A stretch of DNA of 47,458 nt, taken from Propionibacteriaceae bacterium UBA6238 (GTDB lineage: Bacteria > Actinomycetota > Actinomycetes > Propionibacteriales > Propionibacteriaceae). Each line of letters opens with the position of its first letter. Positions within the stretch are counted from its first letter, which is position 1. Position numbers and translations under genes: made by a program. The notes below the pieces were generated by a model. It saw only the letters and a list, made by a program, of their open reading frames with translations. It was not told where the DNA came from and did no database searches. The stretch covers positions 1-47,458 of the forward strand of contig DJWE01000089.1 of NCBI GenBank assembly GCA_002441465.1. Direction: 5' to 3'. This document shows positions 23,701 to 33,007 of this stretch, piece by piece.

Positions 23701-25188
23701 TCAACCCCACAGCCGACGCTCGGCAGCGTCCCATGGGGCACTGGATCCGCTGGGGTTTGTGCGGGTCAGCTCGAACGACGCTCGGATGACCTGTCGGATC
23801 GCCGGAAGGCCCCCCCGTAGGTCACCGGCGGCGTCTGCCTGGACGAGGAGGTTGCCCAGTGCCGTCCCCTCGCTGGGGCCGGCTATAACAGGCAATCCAG
23901 TCGCGTCGGCGGTCAGCCGACAAAGCAATGCGTTGCGCGCCCCACCGCCAACAACGTGAACGGTTGCGACCTCACGACCGGAGAGGGCGACCGCTTGTCT
24001 GATCGCCCGTCGGTAGGCGAGTGCGAGAGAGTCGAGGATGCAGCGGACCACGGCGACCTCGTCGGCGGGCGCACGCTGGCCGGTCCGTCGTGCTGCCTCG
24101 GCGATCCGAGCGGGCATGTCGCCAGGGGGGGCGAACGCCGAGTCGTCAACGTTGACCACACATGCAAGTTCGGGTGCTCGGTTGGCCCGCTCAAGAAGTT
24201 GCGTGAGGTCTTGCGGGCGGCCTTGAGCCGCCCAGGTGCGGATCGACTCCTGGAGCAACCACAGTCCGGCGACGTTTCGCAGATAGCGGACCGTTCCGTC
24301 AACGCCGAGCTCATTGGTGAAGTTCGCCTCGCGGCTGGCCTCTGTGAGCACCGGGGCGTCAAGCTCAACCCCTACTAGTGACCAGGTTCCTGAGGAGATG
24401 TAGGCGGCCCCGGGACCTGTCATCGGCACTGCGGCCACAGCCGAGGCGGTGTCATGGGAACCCACGGCGACCAGCTCAGCGTCCGCCAACGCGAGTTCAG
24501 CAGCGAGCGTCGGCCGCAACGCACCCAGGACCGTGCCGGGTTCGACCAGCGGCGCGAGAAGCCCCGAGACGTTCGCGCCGGTGGCCTCCCTCAGGACACT
24601 CAGCGTCTCAGCGCTCCACGTCCGGGCGCTCACGTCGAGCAGGCCCGTGGTCGAGGCGTTAGTCAGCTCGGAGACCTCCACCCCGCTGAGCCAGTACCCG
24701 AGCAGGTCCGGGATGAGCAGCAACCGGCGGGCGGCCGCGAGCTGCGCACTGTGTGCCGAGGCTCCCAGTTGGAAGATCGTGTTGATCGGTTGTACCTGCG
24801 CGCCGGTTCGCGCGTACACGCTGCTCACAGGCGGGTCGCCGAAGATCCGTTCGGGCATACCGACCGTGCGCGAATCGCGGTAGTGCACGGGGTTCCCCAA
24901 CAGGGCGTCGTCGTGGTCCAGCAATCCGTAGTCGACACCCCATGAGTCGATTCCCACCGATGTGATCGGCCCATGGTCCCGGCTGGCGACCCGCAGACCC
25001 TCCAGAACTCCTTCCCACAGCCGGAGCACGTCCCAGTGGAGAGTGCTTCCGACACCGACAGGGACGCCGACCGGAGAGTTCGGAAACCGGGCAACTTCTG
25101 CGGTGCGCACACGCCCGCCCTCGAGGTGCCCTACGAGGACGCGCCCGCTGGAAGCTCCGAGGTCGACGGCTACGTACCGATGGCTCAC
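23701..25188 (-). CDS. rhaB: L-rhamnulokinase
   Basis: This FGGY kinase phosphorylates L-rhamnulose at O1. The 495-aa protein has YVAVDLGASSGRVLVG at the N-terminus (phosphate-1 motif with the Ala-Ser-Ser-Gly typical of RhaB), SVGIDSWGVDYGLLD near residue 85 (catalytic Asp region), ELTNASTTGLLD and VGSHDTASAVAAVP, and a C-terminal HVVGGGARNALLCRLTADATG adenine-binding motif. The GTG at 25188 is used because the upstream frame is only a shadow of rhaEW; the start lies 13 bases after the rhaEW stop. Confidence 0.94.
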   Translation of the reverse strand: MSHRYVAVDLGASSGRVLVGHLEGGRVRTAEVARFPNSPVGVPVGVGSTLHWDVLRLWEGVLEGLRVASRDHGPITSVGIDSWGVDYGLLDHDDALLGNPVHYRDSRTVGMPERIFGDPPVSSVYARTGAQVQPINTIFQLGASAHSAQLAAARRLLLIPDLLGYWLSGVEVSELTNASTTGLLDVSARTWSAETLSVLREATGANVSGLLAPLVEPGTVLGALRPTLAAELALADAELVAVGSHDTASAVAAVPMTGPGAAYISSGTWSLVGVELDAPVLTEASREANFTNELGVDGTVRYLRNVAGLWLLQESIRTWAAQGRPQDLTQLLERANRAPELACVVNVDDSAFAPPGDMPARIAEAARRTGQRAPADEVAVVRCILDSLALAYRRAIRQAVALSGREVATVHVVGGGARNALLCRLTADATGLPVIAGPSEGTALGNLLVQADAAGDLRGGLPAIRQVIRASFELTRTNPSGSSAPWDAAERRLWG

Positions 25189-25201
25189 GACGGTTGTCCG
25201 C

Positions 25202-27241
25202 TCATCGGAGGAATGCCGCCGCGACACCTGCGTCAACCGGGACGTGTAGGCCGGTGGTGTGGCTGAGGTCAGCCGAGCAGAGCACGAACACGGCGTTGGC
25301 CACGTTCTCGGGCAGCACCTCGCGCTTGAGGAGCGTGCGCTGTGCGTAGTAGGCGCCGAGGTCCTCCTCGGCAACGCCGTAGACCGCGGCTCGCTTGGCG
25401 CCCCACCCGCCGGCGAAGATGCCTGAGCCGCGAACGACGCCGTCGGGATTGATGCCGTTCACCTTGACCCCGTACTCACCGAGCTCTGCTGCGAGGAGTC
25501 GCACCTGGTGGGATTGGTCGGCCTTCGCCGCTGAGTAGGCGATGTTGTTCGGGCCGGCGAAGATCGAGTTCTTCGAGGAGATGTAGATGATGTCTCCGCC
25601 CAACTTCTGGTCGATCAGGACTCGGGCCGCGGCCTGGGACACCAAGAACGAACCCTTGGCCATCACGTTATGCTGCAAGGCCCAGTCCGCGACGGTGGTT
25701 TCGAGCAACGACTTGGACAGCGAGAGCCCGGCGTTGTTGACCACAAGGTCCAGTCCGCCAAAGGCGAGTACGGCAGCGTCGACGGCCGCCTGCACCTGCG
25801 CCGCGTCGGTGACATCGGCCTGTACGCCGATAGCGACGTCGGTCGTGCCGATCGCGAGTGCTGCGGCCTGCGCCGTGGCGATGTCGAGATCGGCGATGAC
25901 CACGCACGCGCCTTCTGCAGCGAGGCGAGTGGCGATGGCTCTGCCGATGCCGGACGCCGCGCCGGTGACTAGCGCGACGCGGGTGGCGAGAGGCTTGGGC
26001 TTCGGCAGGCGCGCGAGCTTGGCCTCCTCAAGGGCCCAGTACTCGATCCGGAATTTCTCGGCCTCGGTGATCGGTGCATATGTCGAGAGCCCCTCTGCGC
26101 CGCGCATGACATTGATCGCGTTGAGGTAGAACTCACCTGCCACTCGTGCGGTCTGCTTGGTGGCTCCATAGCTGAACATGCCCACCCCGGGGACCAGGAC
26201 GACGAGCGGGTCGGCGCCCCGGATTGCAGGTGAGTCGGGGGTCGCGTGACGGTCGTAGTACGCCTGGTACTCGGCGCGGTACGCCGCATGTAGCTCGCGC
26301 AGGCGTGCGACGGAGTCCTCCACAGAAGCGTCGGCCGGCAGGTCGAGCAAGAGCGGTTTGACCTTGGTGCGCAGGAAGTGGTCGGGGCAGCTCGTGCCGA
26401 GAGCAGCCAGTCGGGGGTGCTCAGCGCGGGAGAGAAAGTCGAGAACTTCTGGCGCGTCGGTGAAATGGCCGACCTGCGCATGATCGGTTGAGACCAGACC
26501 TCGAATCGTCGGGGCAAGCGCTACGGCCTTCGCGCGGCGCGCGTCGGGCGCGAGCGCCGCGAACCCGCCAAGGACTGCACCGAAAGGCTCCGCCTTTGAG
26601 TGCGCGGTGATGTAGTCGGCGGCGGTGCGGATGATCCACAGAGAGTTCGCCTCGGCCTCCTCGCTCGTGTCACCCCACGCGGTGATGCCGTGCCCGCCCA
26701 GGATGCACCCGATCGCGGCGGGATTCGCATCCCGGATCGCCGCGATGTCCAGCCCAAGCTGGAACCCGGGGCGACGCCAGGGAACCCAGGCGACCCGGGT
26801 GCCGAAGATCGCGGTCGTGAGCGCCTCGCCGTCGGACGCTGTGGCGATAGCGATGCCGGAGTCGGGGTGCAGGTGGTCCACGTGTGCCGCGTCGACCAGG
26901 GCGTGCATCGCCGTGTCGATCGACGGCGCGGCACCGCCCTTGCCGTGCAGGGTGTAGTCGAACGCCGCGACCATCTCGTCCTCGCGGTCCACGCCCGGGT
27001 ACACGTTCACCAGGGCGCGCAGACGGTCCAGCCGGAGGACCGCGAGCCCGGCCTCCGTGAGGGTGCCCAGGTCACCACCGGAACCCTTCACCCACAATAG
27101 CTCCACGGGTTCCCCCGTCACGGGGTCGACCTCAGTGCCCTTGGCGGAGGTATTCCCGCCGGCGTAGTTGGTGTTCTTCGGGTCCGCACCGAGGCGGTTC
27201 GACCGTGCGATGAGCCCAGCGGCTGCGACGTTGGTTGTCAT
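25202..27241 (-). CDS. rhaEW: Bifunctional rhamnulose-1-P aldolase/lactaldehyde dehydrogenase
   Basis: The 679-aa fusion has an N-terminal class II aldolase domain (about 1-400; NTNYAGGNTSAKG, VDHLHPDSGIA with zinc His, LGGHGITAW) and a C-terminal short-chain dehydrogenase (about 420-679; VALVTGAASGIGRAIA for NAD binding, VVNNAGLS, YISSKNS and AYSAAKAD as the catalytic Ser and Tyr-Lys). RhaEW-type proteins cleave L-rhamnulose-1-phosphate and oxidise the lactaldehyde to lactate. ATG 27241 has GGGAG upstream and overlaps the rhaI stop (TAATG). The lactate product explains the downstream lutABC genes. Confidence 0.93.
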   Translation of the reverse strand: MTTNVAAAGLIARSNRLGADPKNTNYAGGNTSAKGTEVDPVTGEPVELLWVKGSGGDLGTLTEAGLAVLRLDRLRALVNVYPGVDREDEMVAAFDYTLHGKGGAAPSIDTAMHALVDAAHVDHLHPDSGIAIATASDGEALTTAIFGTRVAWVPWRRPGFQLGLDIAAIRDANPAAIGCILGGHGITAWGDTSEEAEANSLWIIRTAADYITAHSKAEPFGAVLGGFAALAPDARRAKAVALAPTIRGLVSTDHAQVGHFTDAPEVLDFLSRAEHPRLAALGTSCPDHFLRTKVKPLLLDLPADASVEDSVARLRELHAAYRAEYQAYYDRHATPDSPAIRGADPLVVLVPGVGMFSYGATKQTARVAGEFYLNAINVMRGAEGLSTYAPITEAEKFRIEYWALEEAKLARLPKPKPLATRVALVTGAASGIGRAIATRLAAEGACVVIADLDIATAQAAALAIGTTDVAIGVQADVTDAAQVQAAVDAAVLAFGGLDLVVNNAGLSLSKSLLETTVADWALQHNVMAKGSFLVSQAAARVLIDQKLGGDIIYISSKNSIFAGPNNIAYSAAKADQSHQVRLLAAELGEYGVKVNGINPDGVVRGSGIFAGGWGAKRAAVYGVAEEDLGAYYAQRTLLKREVLPENVANAVFVLCSADLSHTTGLHVPVDAGVAAAFLR

Positions 27242-28407
27242 TACGCTCCCCATCCTGCTTGTGTGCCGCCGACGCGGGTTTCGGCGATCTGCCTGAGGTA
27301 GCCCGACTCGTTGAACGCAACAACGGGGTCGGCAGGGAGTCCGCGGGACTGACGCCAGTTGGCGAGATCGGGGCGTACGTCGGTGTAGAACGCGTCCATG
27401 AGGATTGCGTTGGCACCGAGGACGTCGTGGGCGTTCTGGGCCTTGTTCAGGGCCGCGGTGTCGACGGACAGAGCGCGGGCTGTCATTTCTTGGACATTCA
27501 GGACCGAGCGGATCTGGCCGGGGATCTTGTCTTCGACGTTGTGGCACTGGTCGAGCATGAATGCGACGGTGCTGCCCGGTCCGTAGCCGCCGCCGCGAAC
27601 GACCTCGTAAAGAATGCGGAAAAGCTGGAACGGGTCGGCAGCACCCACGATGAGGTCATCGTCCGCGTAGAAGCGGGAGTTGAAGTCAAAAGAGCCAAGC
27701 TTTCCCAGTCGCAGTAGTTGGGCGACAATGAACTCGATGTTGGTTCCCGGGGCGTGGTGGCCGGTGTCCAGGCACACCATCGCCTTCTCCCCGAGAGCGG
27801 CGACCTGAGCGTAGGACGTACCCCAGTCCGGGACATCGGTGTGGTAGAAAGCCGGCTCGAAGAACTTGTACTCCAGCACGAGGCGCTGGTCGTCGCCCAG
27901 GCGTGCGTAGATCGCCGCTAGGGAGTCCGCGAGGCGGTCCTGGCGTGAACGGATGTCGCCCTGACCCGGGTAGTTGGTGCCGTCGGCGAGCCAGATCTTC
28001 AGGTCCTTCGACCCGGTGGCATTCATGATGTCCAAGCACTCGTAGTGGTGGTCGATGGCCTTCTGACGCACGACGGGGTCGGCGTGGGTCAAGGACCCGA
28101 ACCTGTAAGCGTCGTCTTGAAAGGTGTTGGAGTTCACGGTCCCCAGGGCCATACCGAGGTCGGCGGCGTAGCGACCAAGAGCGGCATAGTCGTCGGTCTT
28201 GTCCCACGGGATATGCAGGGCGATCGATGGGGACAACCCGGTGTGCCGGTTCACCTGGGCCGCGTCGGCGATCTTTTCCTGAATCGTGCGCGGAGTGCCG
28301 GGGGTCGTGAAGACCCGGAACCGGGTTCCGGAGTTCCCGAACGCCCACGAGGGAAGTTCGATGGTCTGGGCCTCAAGTTGGGAGAAGACCTCCGGGCTGA
28401 TACTCAC
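27241..28407 (-). CDS. rhaI: L-rhamnose isomerase (Pseudomonas RhaI type)
   Basis: The enzyme converts L-rhamnose to L-rhamnulose. The 388-aa protein follows the RhaI rather than the E. coli RhaA pattern: LPSWAFGNSGTRFRVF near residue 15, SIALHIPWDK near 65, KIWLADGTNYPGQ near 145, LEYKFFEPAFYHTDVPDWG near 180 (metal Glu and His), VCLDTGHHAPGTN near 220 and GSFDFNSRFYADDDL near 250. The GTG at 28407 has AGAAGGAAG upstream. It is coupled to rhaEW by a one-base stop/start overlap. Confidence 0.95.
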   Translation of the reverse strand: MSISPEVFSQLEAQTIELPSWAFGNSGTRFRVFTTPGTPRTIQEKIADAAQVNRHTGLSPSIALHIPWDKTDDYAALGRYAADLGMALGTVNSNTFQDDAYRFGSLTHADPVVRQKAIDHHYECLDIMNATGSKDLKIWLADGTNYPGQGDIRSRQDRLADSLAAIYARLGDDQRLVLEYKFFEPAFYHTDVPDWGTSYAQVAALGEKAMVCLDTGHHAPGTNIEFIVAQLLRLGKLGSFDFNSRFYADDDLIVGAADPFQLFRILYEVVRGGGYGPGSTVAFMLDQCHNVEDKIPGQIRSVLNVQEMTARALSVDTAALNKAQNAHDVLGANAILMDAFYTDVRPDLANWRQSRGLPADPVVAFNESGYLRQIAETRVGGTQAGWGA

Positions 28408-28535
28408 AAGATGCTTCCTTCTGTCGATATCGCGGCAGGGGCGGCGACATGGTGTTTGAGGTAGAATCTGGCGTAGAAGGCCAGCCGTGAGGCGGCGGTC
28501 GAGGCCGGAGTCGGAACGGCTATTGTCTCCGATCG

Positions 28536-29447
28536 TCAGGCACCGAATCGTTCGCGGATGAAGGAGCGAGCCCGTGTGGCCAGCTCCATGCCGTCTGTCC
28601 ACGTGTTGCGCCAGATCGCCAAGTTGGAGGAAAGTGTCGGGTTCACCACCTGCGAGGAGAAGGACTCGAATGTCAGAGTCCCGCGATAGTCGACCGCCTC
28701 TAGCGCGGTGAAGAATTCGTCAAATGGTACTGAACCAGATCCGAGCTGGCCGCGATGGGACTCTCCGAGGTGGACGTAACCCAGGCGACCTGCTTCGGCT
28801 GCGGCGTTGACAGCGGCTGTGAACGACTCCTCCTCGATGTTCATGTGATAGACATCGAGATGGGCCATGACATTCGGTCGGTCCACCTCGGCGATGAAGT
28901 CCAAGGTCTGGGCGGTGGTGTTCAGAACGTTGGATTCGTAGCGATTGACAAACTCCAGACCCAGAGTGATGCCGCTGTCGGCCGCCTTGTCAGCCAGCCA
29001 ACCGATGGACTCAACGGAGTTCGCGCGACCGCGCTCGGTGACCGGCGCCGCATACCGGCCGAGCTTGGAGAAGATGACGCCGCCGAGGTAGGTGGCGCCG
29101 ACGTCGCGGGCGAGCGAGAGAGCCTGCTCGAGGAGCGCGCGACCTCGTTGAACGCAATCGGCGTCTTCGCTCGAGACGTCCGTCTCGGGGGCAAGCCCGA
29201 GGGACACCGCGACCTGGAGCTCGTGTTCCTTCAGCAGCTGTGCTGTCAGGTCCACGTCGAATGATGCCGGGTCGAGCGCCGCCAGCTCGATCAGATCGAA
29301 TCCTGCTCGTTTGGTGGACTCGATGGCGTGGCGGGCCTCGTCGGCGCTCCATCCACCGACCCAGACCAGAGCATGGATCCCGACAGTATTGGTCCGGACC
29401 CGCGTGGTGGACTGCAGATCGGAGATTGGCAACTCAGTCGTGTTCAT
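28536..29447 (-). CDS. D-tagatose 3-epimerase-family TIM-barrel protein
   Basis: The 303-aa protein has the ketose 3-epimerase layout: VGIHALVWVGGW, GFDLIELAAL, GLEFVNRYESNV (first metal Glu), VMAHLDVYHMNIEE (Asp and His), YVHLGESHRG and TLTFESFSS (last Glu). Relatives epimerise D-tagatose, D-psicose or L-ribulose; L-rhamnulose is a plausible substrate here, because promiscuous family members accept it. GGGAG precedes ATG 29447. It lies 129 bases upstream of rhaI in the same direction. Confidence 0.87.
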   Translation of the reverse strand: MNTTELPISDLQSTTRVRTNTVGIHALVWVGGWSADEARHAIESTKRAGFDLIELAALDPASFDVDLTAQLLKEHELQVAVSLGLAPETDVSSEDADCVQRGRALLEQALSLARDVGATYLGGVIFSKLGRYAAPVTERGRANSVESIGWLADKAADSGITLGLEFVNRYESNVLNTTAQTLDFIAEVDRPNVMAHLDVYHMNIEEESFTAAVNAAAEAGRLGYVHLGESHRGQLGSGSVPFDEFFTALEAVDYRGTLTFESFSSQVVNPTLSSNLAIWRNTWTDGMELATRARSFIRERFGA

Positions 29448-30108
29448 CGCAGGAACTCCCGAAAGCGGGTCTTGAGCAGATGCTGCGTTGCAGGTCGTTC
29501 GACGGATGACTGGACCATGTCGCATTCTCCTTTGATCGTGTCGTTCTGTGGTGCTCAACGTGACGCAGATTGGGCGAGCGATAGGCCATTGCGACGGACA
29601 TTGAGACGACTCGAGCGGAAGAATCGAGCCTCGGGCGCGGGAGGAGGTCGATGGCCGTGGACGCCGACGCATGACTCGATGAGCGCCGCGCTCTCAGTTG
29701 GCTCGCACCGGGCCGCACCGACGGAAGGCGCCGGACGGTCCGCACCCTCGGGCGCCGCCTGGCCTCCACCCGGGCGTTTCGGTGACGCAACCACAGCCCG
29801 GGCCGACGTGGCCGCGCTGGTCATGCGGTCGAGGGTGACCGCATGTTCTCTCGTCGTGCCAGGTGGCTTGAGCGCCTCCTCGAAGATGTCGCCAGAGGAT
29901 CCTTCGTGAGCGACGATCGCCGAGAGGCGCCAGGCGCCGCCGACCCCGCCGACCCGCAACGTGTCCACGGCGGCCGGCTTCGGATCTGAAACGTGCTCTG
30001 CGCCAGCATGCCGGGTCACCTCGCGAGGTAGGCGCAAATGGTCGGGGTGGATCGAGCCGCTGACGTCGCAGGTGATGATGCGGGCGCCCCCGGACAAGAT
30101 CATGACGG
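29448..30108 (-). other. Unrecognised ORF (30103 to 29555) and intergenic DNA
   Basis: A 182-codon minus-strand frame starts at ATG 30103, with GGGGAAG at a good SD distance and only five bases past the preceding aldolase stop, so a coupled gene is expected. Its first part reads ILSGGARIITCDVSGSIHP, faintly like the N-terminus of a BKACE/DUF849 enzyme or of an amidohydrolase. After about 110 residues it becomes low-complexity Pro/Ala/Arg-rich, and I find no family features. It may be a frameshifted or truncated gene. From 29448 to 29554 nothing was recognised. Confidence 0.4.
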
Positions 30109-30882
30109 CTACTTCCCCTGGGCGAGATGGGCGCGACGTTCCCGGATGTCGTCGCGAGCGAAGAGAGAGTCGACGGACTCGCTCGGCAGTGGGGCGACGC
30201 CTCCGGCGGCGTGCGCGAAGGCGCGAACCCGTGCACCCTTGACGGCCATCGAAGAGACCGCCTCAACCCCAGCTGCCGTCGGGGCGATCGCGACGATGCC
30301 GTGGTTGCCGAGCAGGACAAGTTGCGGGAGCGAACCCTCACGATCGGCATATCCCCGCAGCTCGCGCAGGAACACACGCCCGAGGGAGATCCCGGGTTGC
30401 GCGTACGGTACGTATAGTGGCGTGCCGACGACGACTGCTTCGTCGGAGTAGACGAAGTAGTCCCATGCCGTCGCCGCATTGACGCTGGCGAGAAGACCCA
30501 CCACGTCGGTGGGATGGGTGTGCCCGACGAATTCCGCCTGGCCGACTGCTTGGACCGCGACGTGGATGATCGTCTCGATCGAACCACGGCGGCGCCGACC
30601 GCCGACCTCTCCAGCGTCCAGCGCATCGGTCAGCTCAACCTGGGTGGCACCCTGCTTGTCGACGATGGCGACTATCTCGGCGACATCGACGACGACGAAG
30701 TCCTCGGCTGTGGCCGTCGCCATGTTCGACCCCGACATCTTGACGGAGATGCGCTCGGAGTCAAGTCGTTGGGAGGTGTTTCCCTCGGCCAGGATCACGA
30801 GATCGCGGGAAGGCTCGCCGAGGGATCGAGTCAGGTTCACGAGCTCCTGCGGTGTTGTGTCAGGCATCCACTGCGCGGGCAT
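30109..30882 (-). CDS. Class II aldolase/adducin-family protein
   Basis: The 257-aa protein has the class II aldolase core: ILAEGNTSQRLDSERISVKMSGS near residues 30-52 (phosphate-binding Asn and Ser), FVGHTHPTDVVGLLAS near 117-132 (zinc His pair) and LLGNHGIVA near 190 (third His). It is distinct from both RhaD and the RhaE domain, and may be a sugar-phosphate aldolase or a decarboxylase for a rhamnose-related acid. ATG 30882 has GGAGGAAG upstream and overlaps the stop of the permease (TGATG). Confidence 0.82.
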   Translation of the reverse strand: MPAQWMPDTTPQELVNLTRSLGEPSRDLVILAEGNTSQRLDSERISVKMSGSNMATATAEDFVVVDVAEIVAIVDKQGATQVELTDALDAGEVGGRRRRGSIETIIHVAVQAVGQAEFVGHTHPTDVVGLLASVNAATAWDYFVYSDEAVVVGTPLYVPYAQPGISLGRVFLRELRGYADREGSLPQLVLLGNHGIVAIAPTAAGVEAVSSMAVKGARVRAFAHAAGGVAPLPSESVDSLFARDDIRERRAHLAQGK

Positions 30883-31973
30883 CAGCGACTTCCTCCGTAT
30901 CGTCGCTGAGTCAGGCCATTGAGCAGGGCGGCGAAGATGAGCACCAATCCGAGCGCGAGGAGCTGGAACTGTGTCCCGTCGTTGCCGGTGAAGGCCAACA
31001 GGATTCCTGCGTCGAGCCACGTGACGAGCAAGGTGGCGAGGACAACTCCGGCGACGCGACCGATACCGCCGGTGATGGCGACGCCGCCGAGAACGGCAAT
31101 GGTGATCGCCGGCAGTGCGAGGCCGTTGCCACTGGTGCCCGCGTCGGGGCGGGCGGACGCGAACTGTCCTGTGATGTACACCGAGGCAAGACCCGCGATC
31201 ACTCCGGCGATGACGTACGCCACGAACCTCGTGCTCCGAACGTTGAGCCCCGTCCATTCGGCCGCTACGTCGTTGGTACCGATTGCGAAGAGGCGCCGAC
31301 CGTACGTCGTGCGCGCAAGAACGAGCCAGATCACCACCACCGACGGCACCATGAAGGTGAATACCCCGATAGGCACGTTCGGTAGCTGGCTCCCGATGAC
31401 GGGAATCTCGATCGAACGCGTGATGCCGTACAGCTTGGTCACGTTTGCGTCGGAGATGGGGATGGAGTTGGTGATGACCAATGCCAGCGACTTGAAGGCG
31501 TAGTAGCTGGCCAACGTCGCGATGAGTGCCGGAAACCTCATGTAGGCGACCAGTGCACCGTTGATCGCACCGAGTAGGCCGCCAACGACGACCGCTAGAA
31601 GTACCGAGAGCCAGAACGTCCAGCCCCACCGTCCGTAGGCGAATCCGAAGATCATTCCCGTCAGAGAGACGATCGCACCAATCGAGAGGTCGATCCCGCC
31701 ACGACCGGACACGATGACGACGAGCTCTGCCAGGGCGAGCATGCACATGGGAACGGCATCAATGAGGGAGCCAGCGAGGTAGTCGGGGTCATAGGACCCC
31801 GTGAGATAGCCCCCCATGCCCAGGGCTGACATCCAGATGAGCACGATCACCAGCAGCGCGGCCAACAGGACGATTCGCTGGGTGAGGACGGCCTTGACGA
31901 CGCGCGAGACGAGCGAGGGTTCCTCGGCGCGCGGCAAGTTCGCGACGTGCGCCTTGTGGGGTGTCATGGTCAT
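30882..31973 (-). CDS. Sugar ABC transporter permease (RhaQ/RhaP type)
   Basis: The 363-aa integral membrane protein has about nine to ten hydrophobic segments. It carries the RbsC-family signature LAELVVIVSGRGGIDLSIGAIVSLTGM (near residue 95) and GRRLFAIGTNDVAAEWTGLNV (near 230). It pairs with the preceding permease to form the channel of the rhamnose-type importer. ATG 31973 overlaps the stop of the first permease as ATGA and has GGGAG upstream. The assignment to RhaQ rather than RhaP is by position only. Confidence 0.92.
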   Translation of the reverse strand: MTMTPHKAHVANLPRAEEPSLVSRVVKAVLTQRIVLLAALLVIVLIWMSALGMGGYLTGSYDPDYLAGSLIDAVPMCMLALAELVVIVSGRGGIDLSIGAIVSLTGMIFGFAYGRWGWTFWLSVLLAVVVGGLLGAINGALVAYMRFPALIATLASYYAFKSLALVITNSIPISDANVTKLYGITRSIEIPVIGSQLPNVPIGVFTFMVPSVVVIWLVLARTTYGRRLFAIGTNDVAAEWTGLNVRSTRFVAYVIAGVIAGLASVYITGQFASARPDAGTSGNGLALPAITIAVLGGVAITGGIGRVAGVVLATLLVTWLDAGILLAFTGNDGTQFQLLALGLVLIFAALLNGLTQRRYGGSR

Positions 31974-33007
31974 GCTCGCTCCCTGGCCCATTTGCGGATG
32001 AGGTCCGCCCCGACGGCGATGGCGATGGCAACTCCGACAAACAGGTCGGACAGCTCGCTCGGCCAACCCAGCTGGGTCACGCCCGAGGCGACGGTCTGCA
32101 CGAGCAACGCGCCGAATACGGTGCCGAGCACCGACCCGCGGCCGCCCGTGATCGAGGTGCCTCCGATAACCACAGCCGCGATCACGGCGAGCTCACGCCC
32201 GCTGCCGATGCTCTGGTCGAGAGTGGAGGTGCCGGAGGCGACGATGAAGACCGCGGCCATGCCGACCAGCAGGCCGGTCAGCACATAGGTCATCAGCACC
32301 CGACGCTCGACATTGACACCCGCAAGGCGCGCGGCTACAGGATCACCCCCGATCGCGAAGAGATGCCGGCCATGCTGGACGTGACGCAAGTACCACCACG
32401 CGATGGCGACGACCACGGCCATGAGGACGAACGAATGAGGTACACCGAGCGTGCGACCGGCTTCGCCTCGGCCGAAGACGTCGAGTGTTGAGGGGATGCC
32501 GTTCACGGTCTTGCTCGCGAAGATTTGGCGCCCGACGAACTGGAAGAGATTCGCCGTACCGAAGGTGATGATGATCGCGTGGACTCGGCCGTAGGCGATG
32601 AGCAGGCCGTTGACCAGCCCGAGCAGACCACCGAGGGCCACGGACACAAGGACAGCGACGAGAAGCGAGGCGTCATGGTCCACGAGCATCTTGGCGGACG
32701 TCACTCCGGTGACCATGAGCACCCCGGCGACCGAGATGTCGATACCGCCGGTGATGATGATCATGGTCATCCCGACGCCCATGAGGGCAATCGGTGCGAC
32801 TGCTGACAGGAGCGGCTGGATGGAACCACTCGACGCGAACGCCGGAGTCGTCAGGCTGAGAACGACCCACAGAATGGCAAGGACACCGATGAGGACCCAT
32901 TCCTGACCGGTGACCGCCGGCGGGAGCAGCCCGCGGGCAACCCCACCTCGCGTTCGTCCGCTCGAAGGTGTAGCGGGTGGGATCGTGGTGGCGTTCGTCG
33001 TAGTCAT
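31970..33007 (-). CDS. Sugar ABC transporter permease (RhaP/RhaQ type)
   Basis: The 345-aa permease has the RbsC-type pattern: MGVGMTMIIITGGIDISVAGVLM (near residue 80), GLLGLVNGLLIAYGRVHAIIITFGT and GRHLFAIGGDPVAARLAGVNV near 220, among about nine membrane segments. GGGAGG lies before ATG 33007, and the start overlaps the ATPase stop as ATGA. Together with the adjacent permease, ATPase and binding protein it forms a complete CUT2 importer. Confidence 0.92.
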   Translation of the reverse strand: MTTTNATTIPPATPSSGRTRGGVARGLLPPAVTGQEWVLIGVLAILWVVLSLTTPAFASSGSIQPLLSAVAPIALMGVGMTMIIITGGIDISVAGVLMVTGVTSAKMLVDHDASLLVAVLVSVALGGLLGLVNGLLIAYGRVHAIIITFGTANLFQFVGRQIFASKTVNGIPSTLDVFGRGEAGRTLGVPHSFVLMAVVVAIAWWYLRHVQHGRHLFAIGGDPVAARLAGVNVERRVLMTYVLTGLLVGMAAVFIVASGTSTLDQSIGSGRELAVIAAVVIGGTSITGGRGSVLGTVFGALLVQTVASGVTQLGWPSELSDLFVGVAIAIAVGADLIRKWARERA

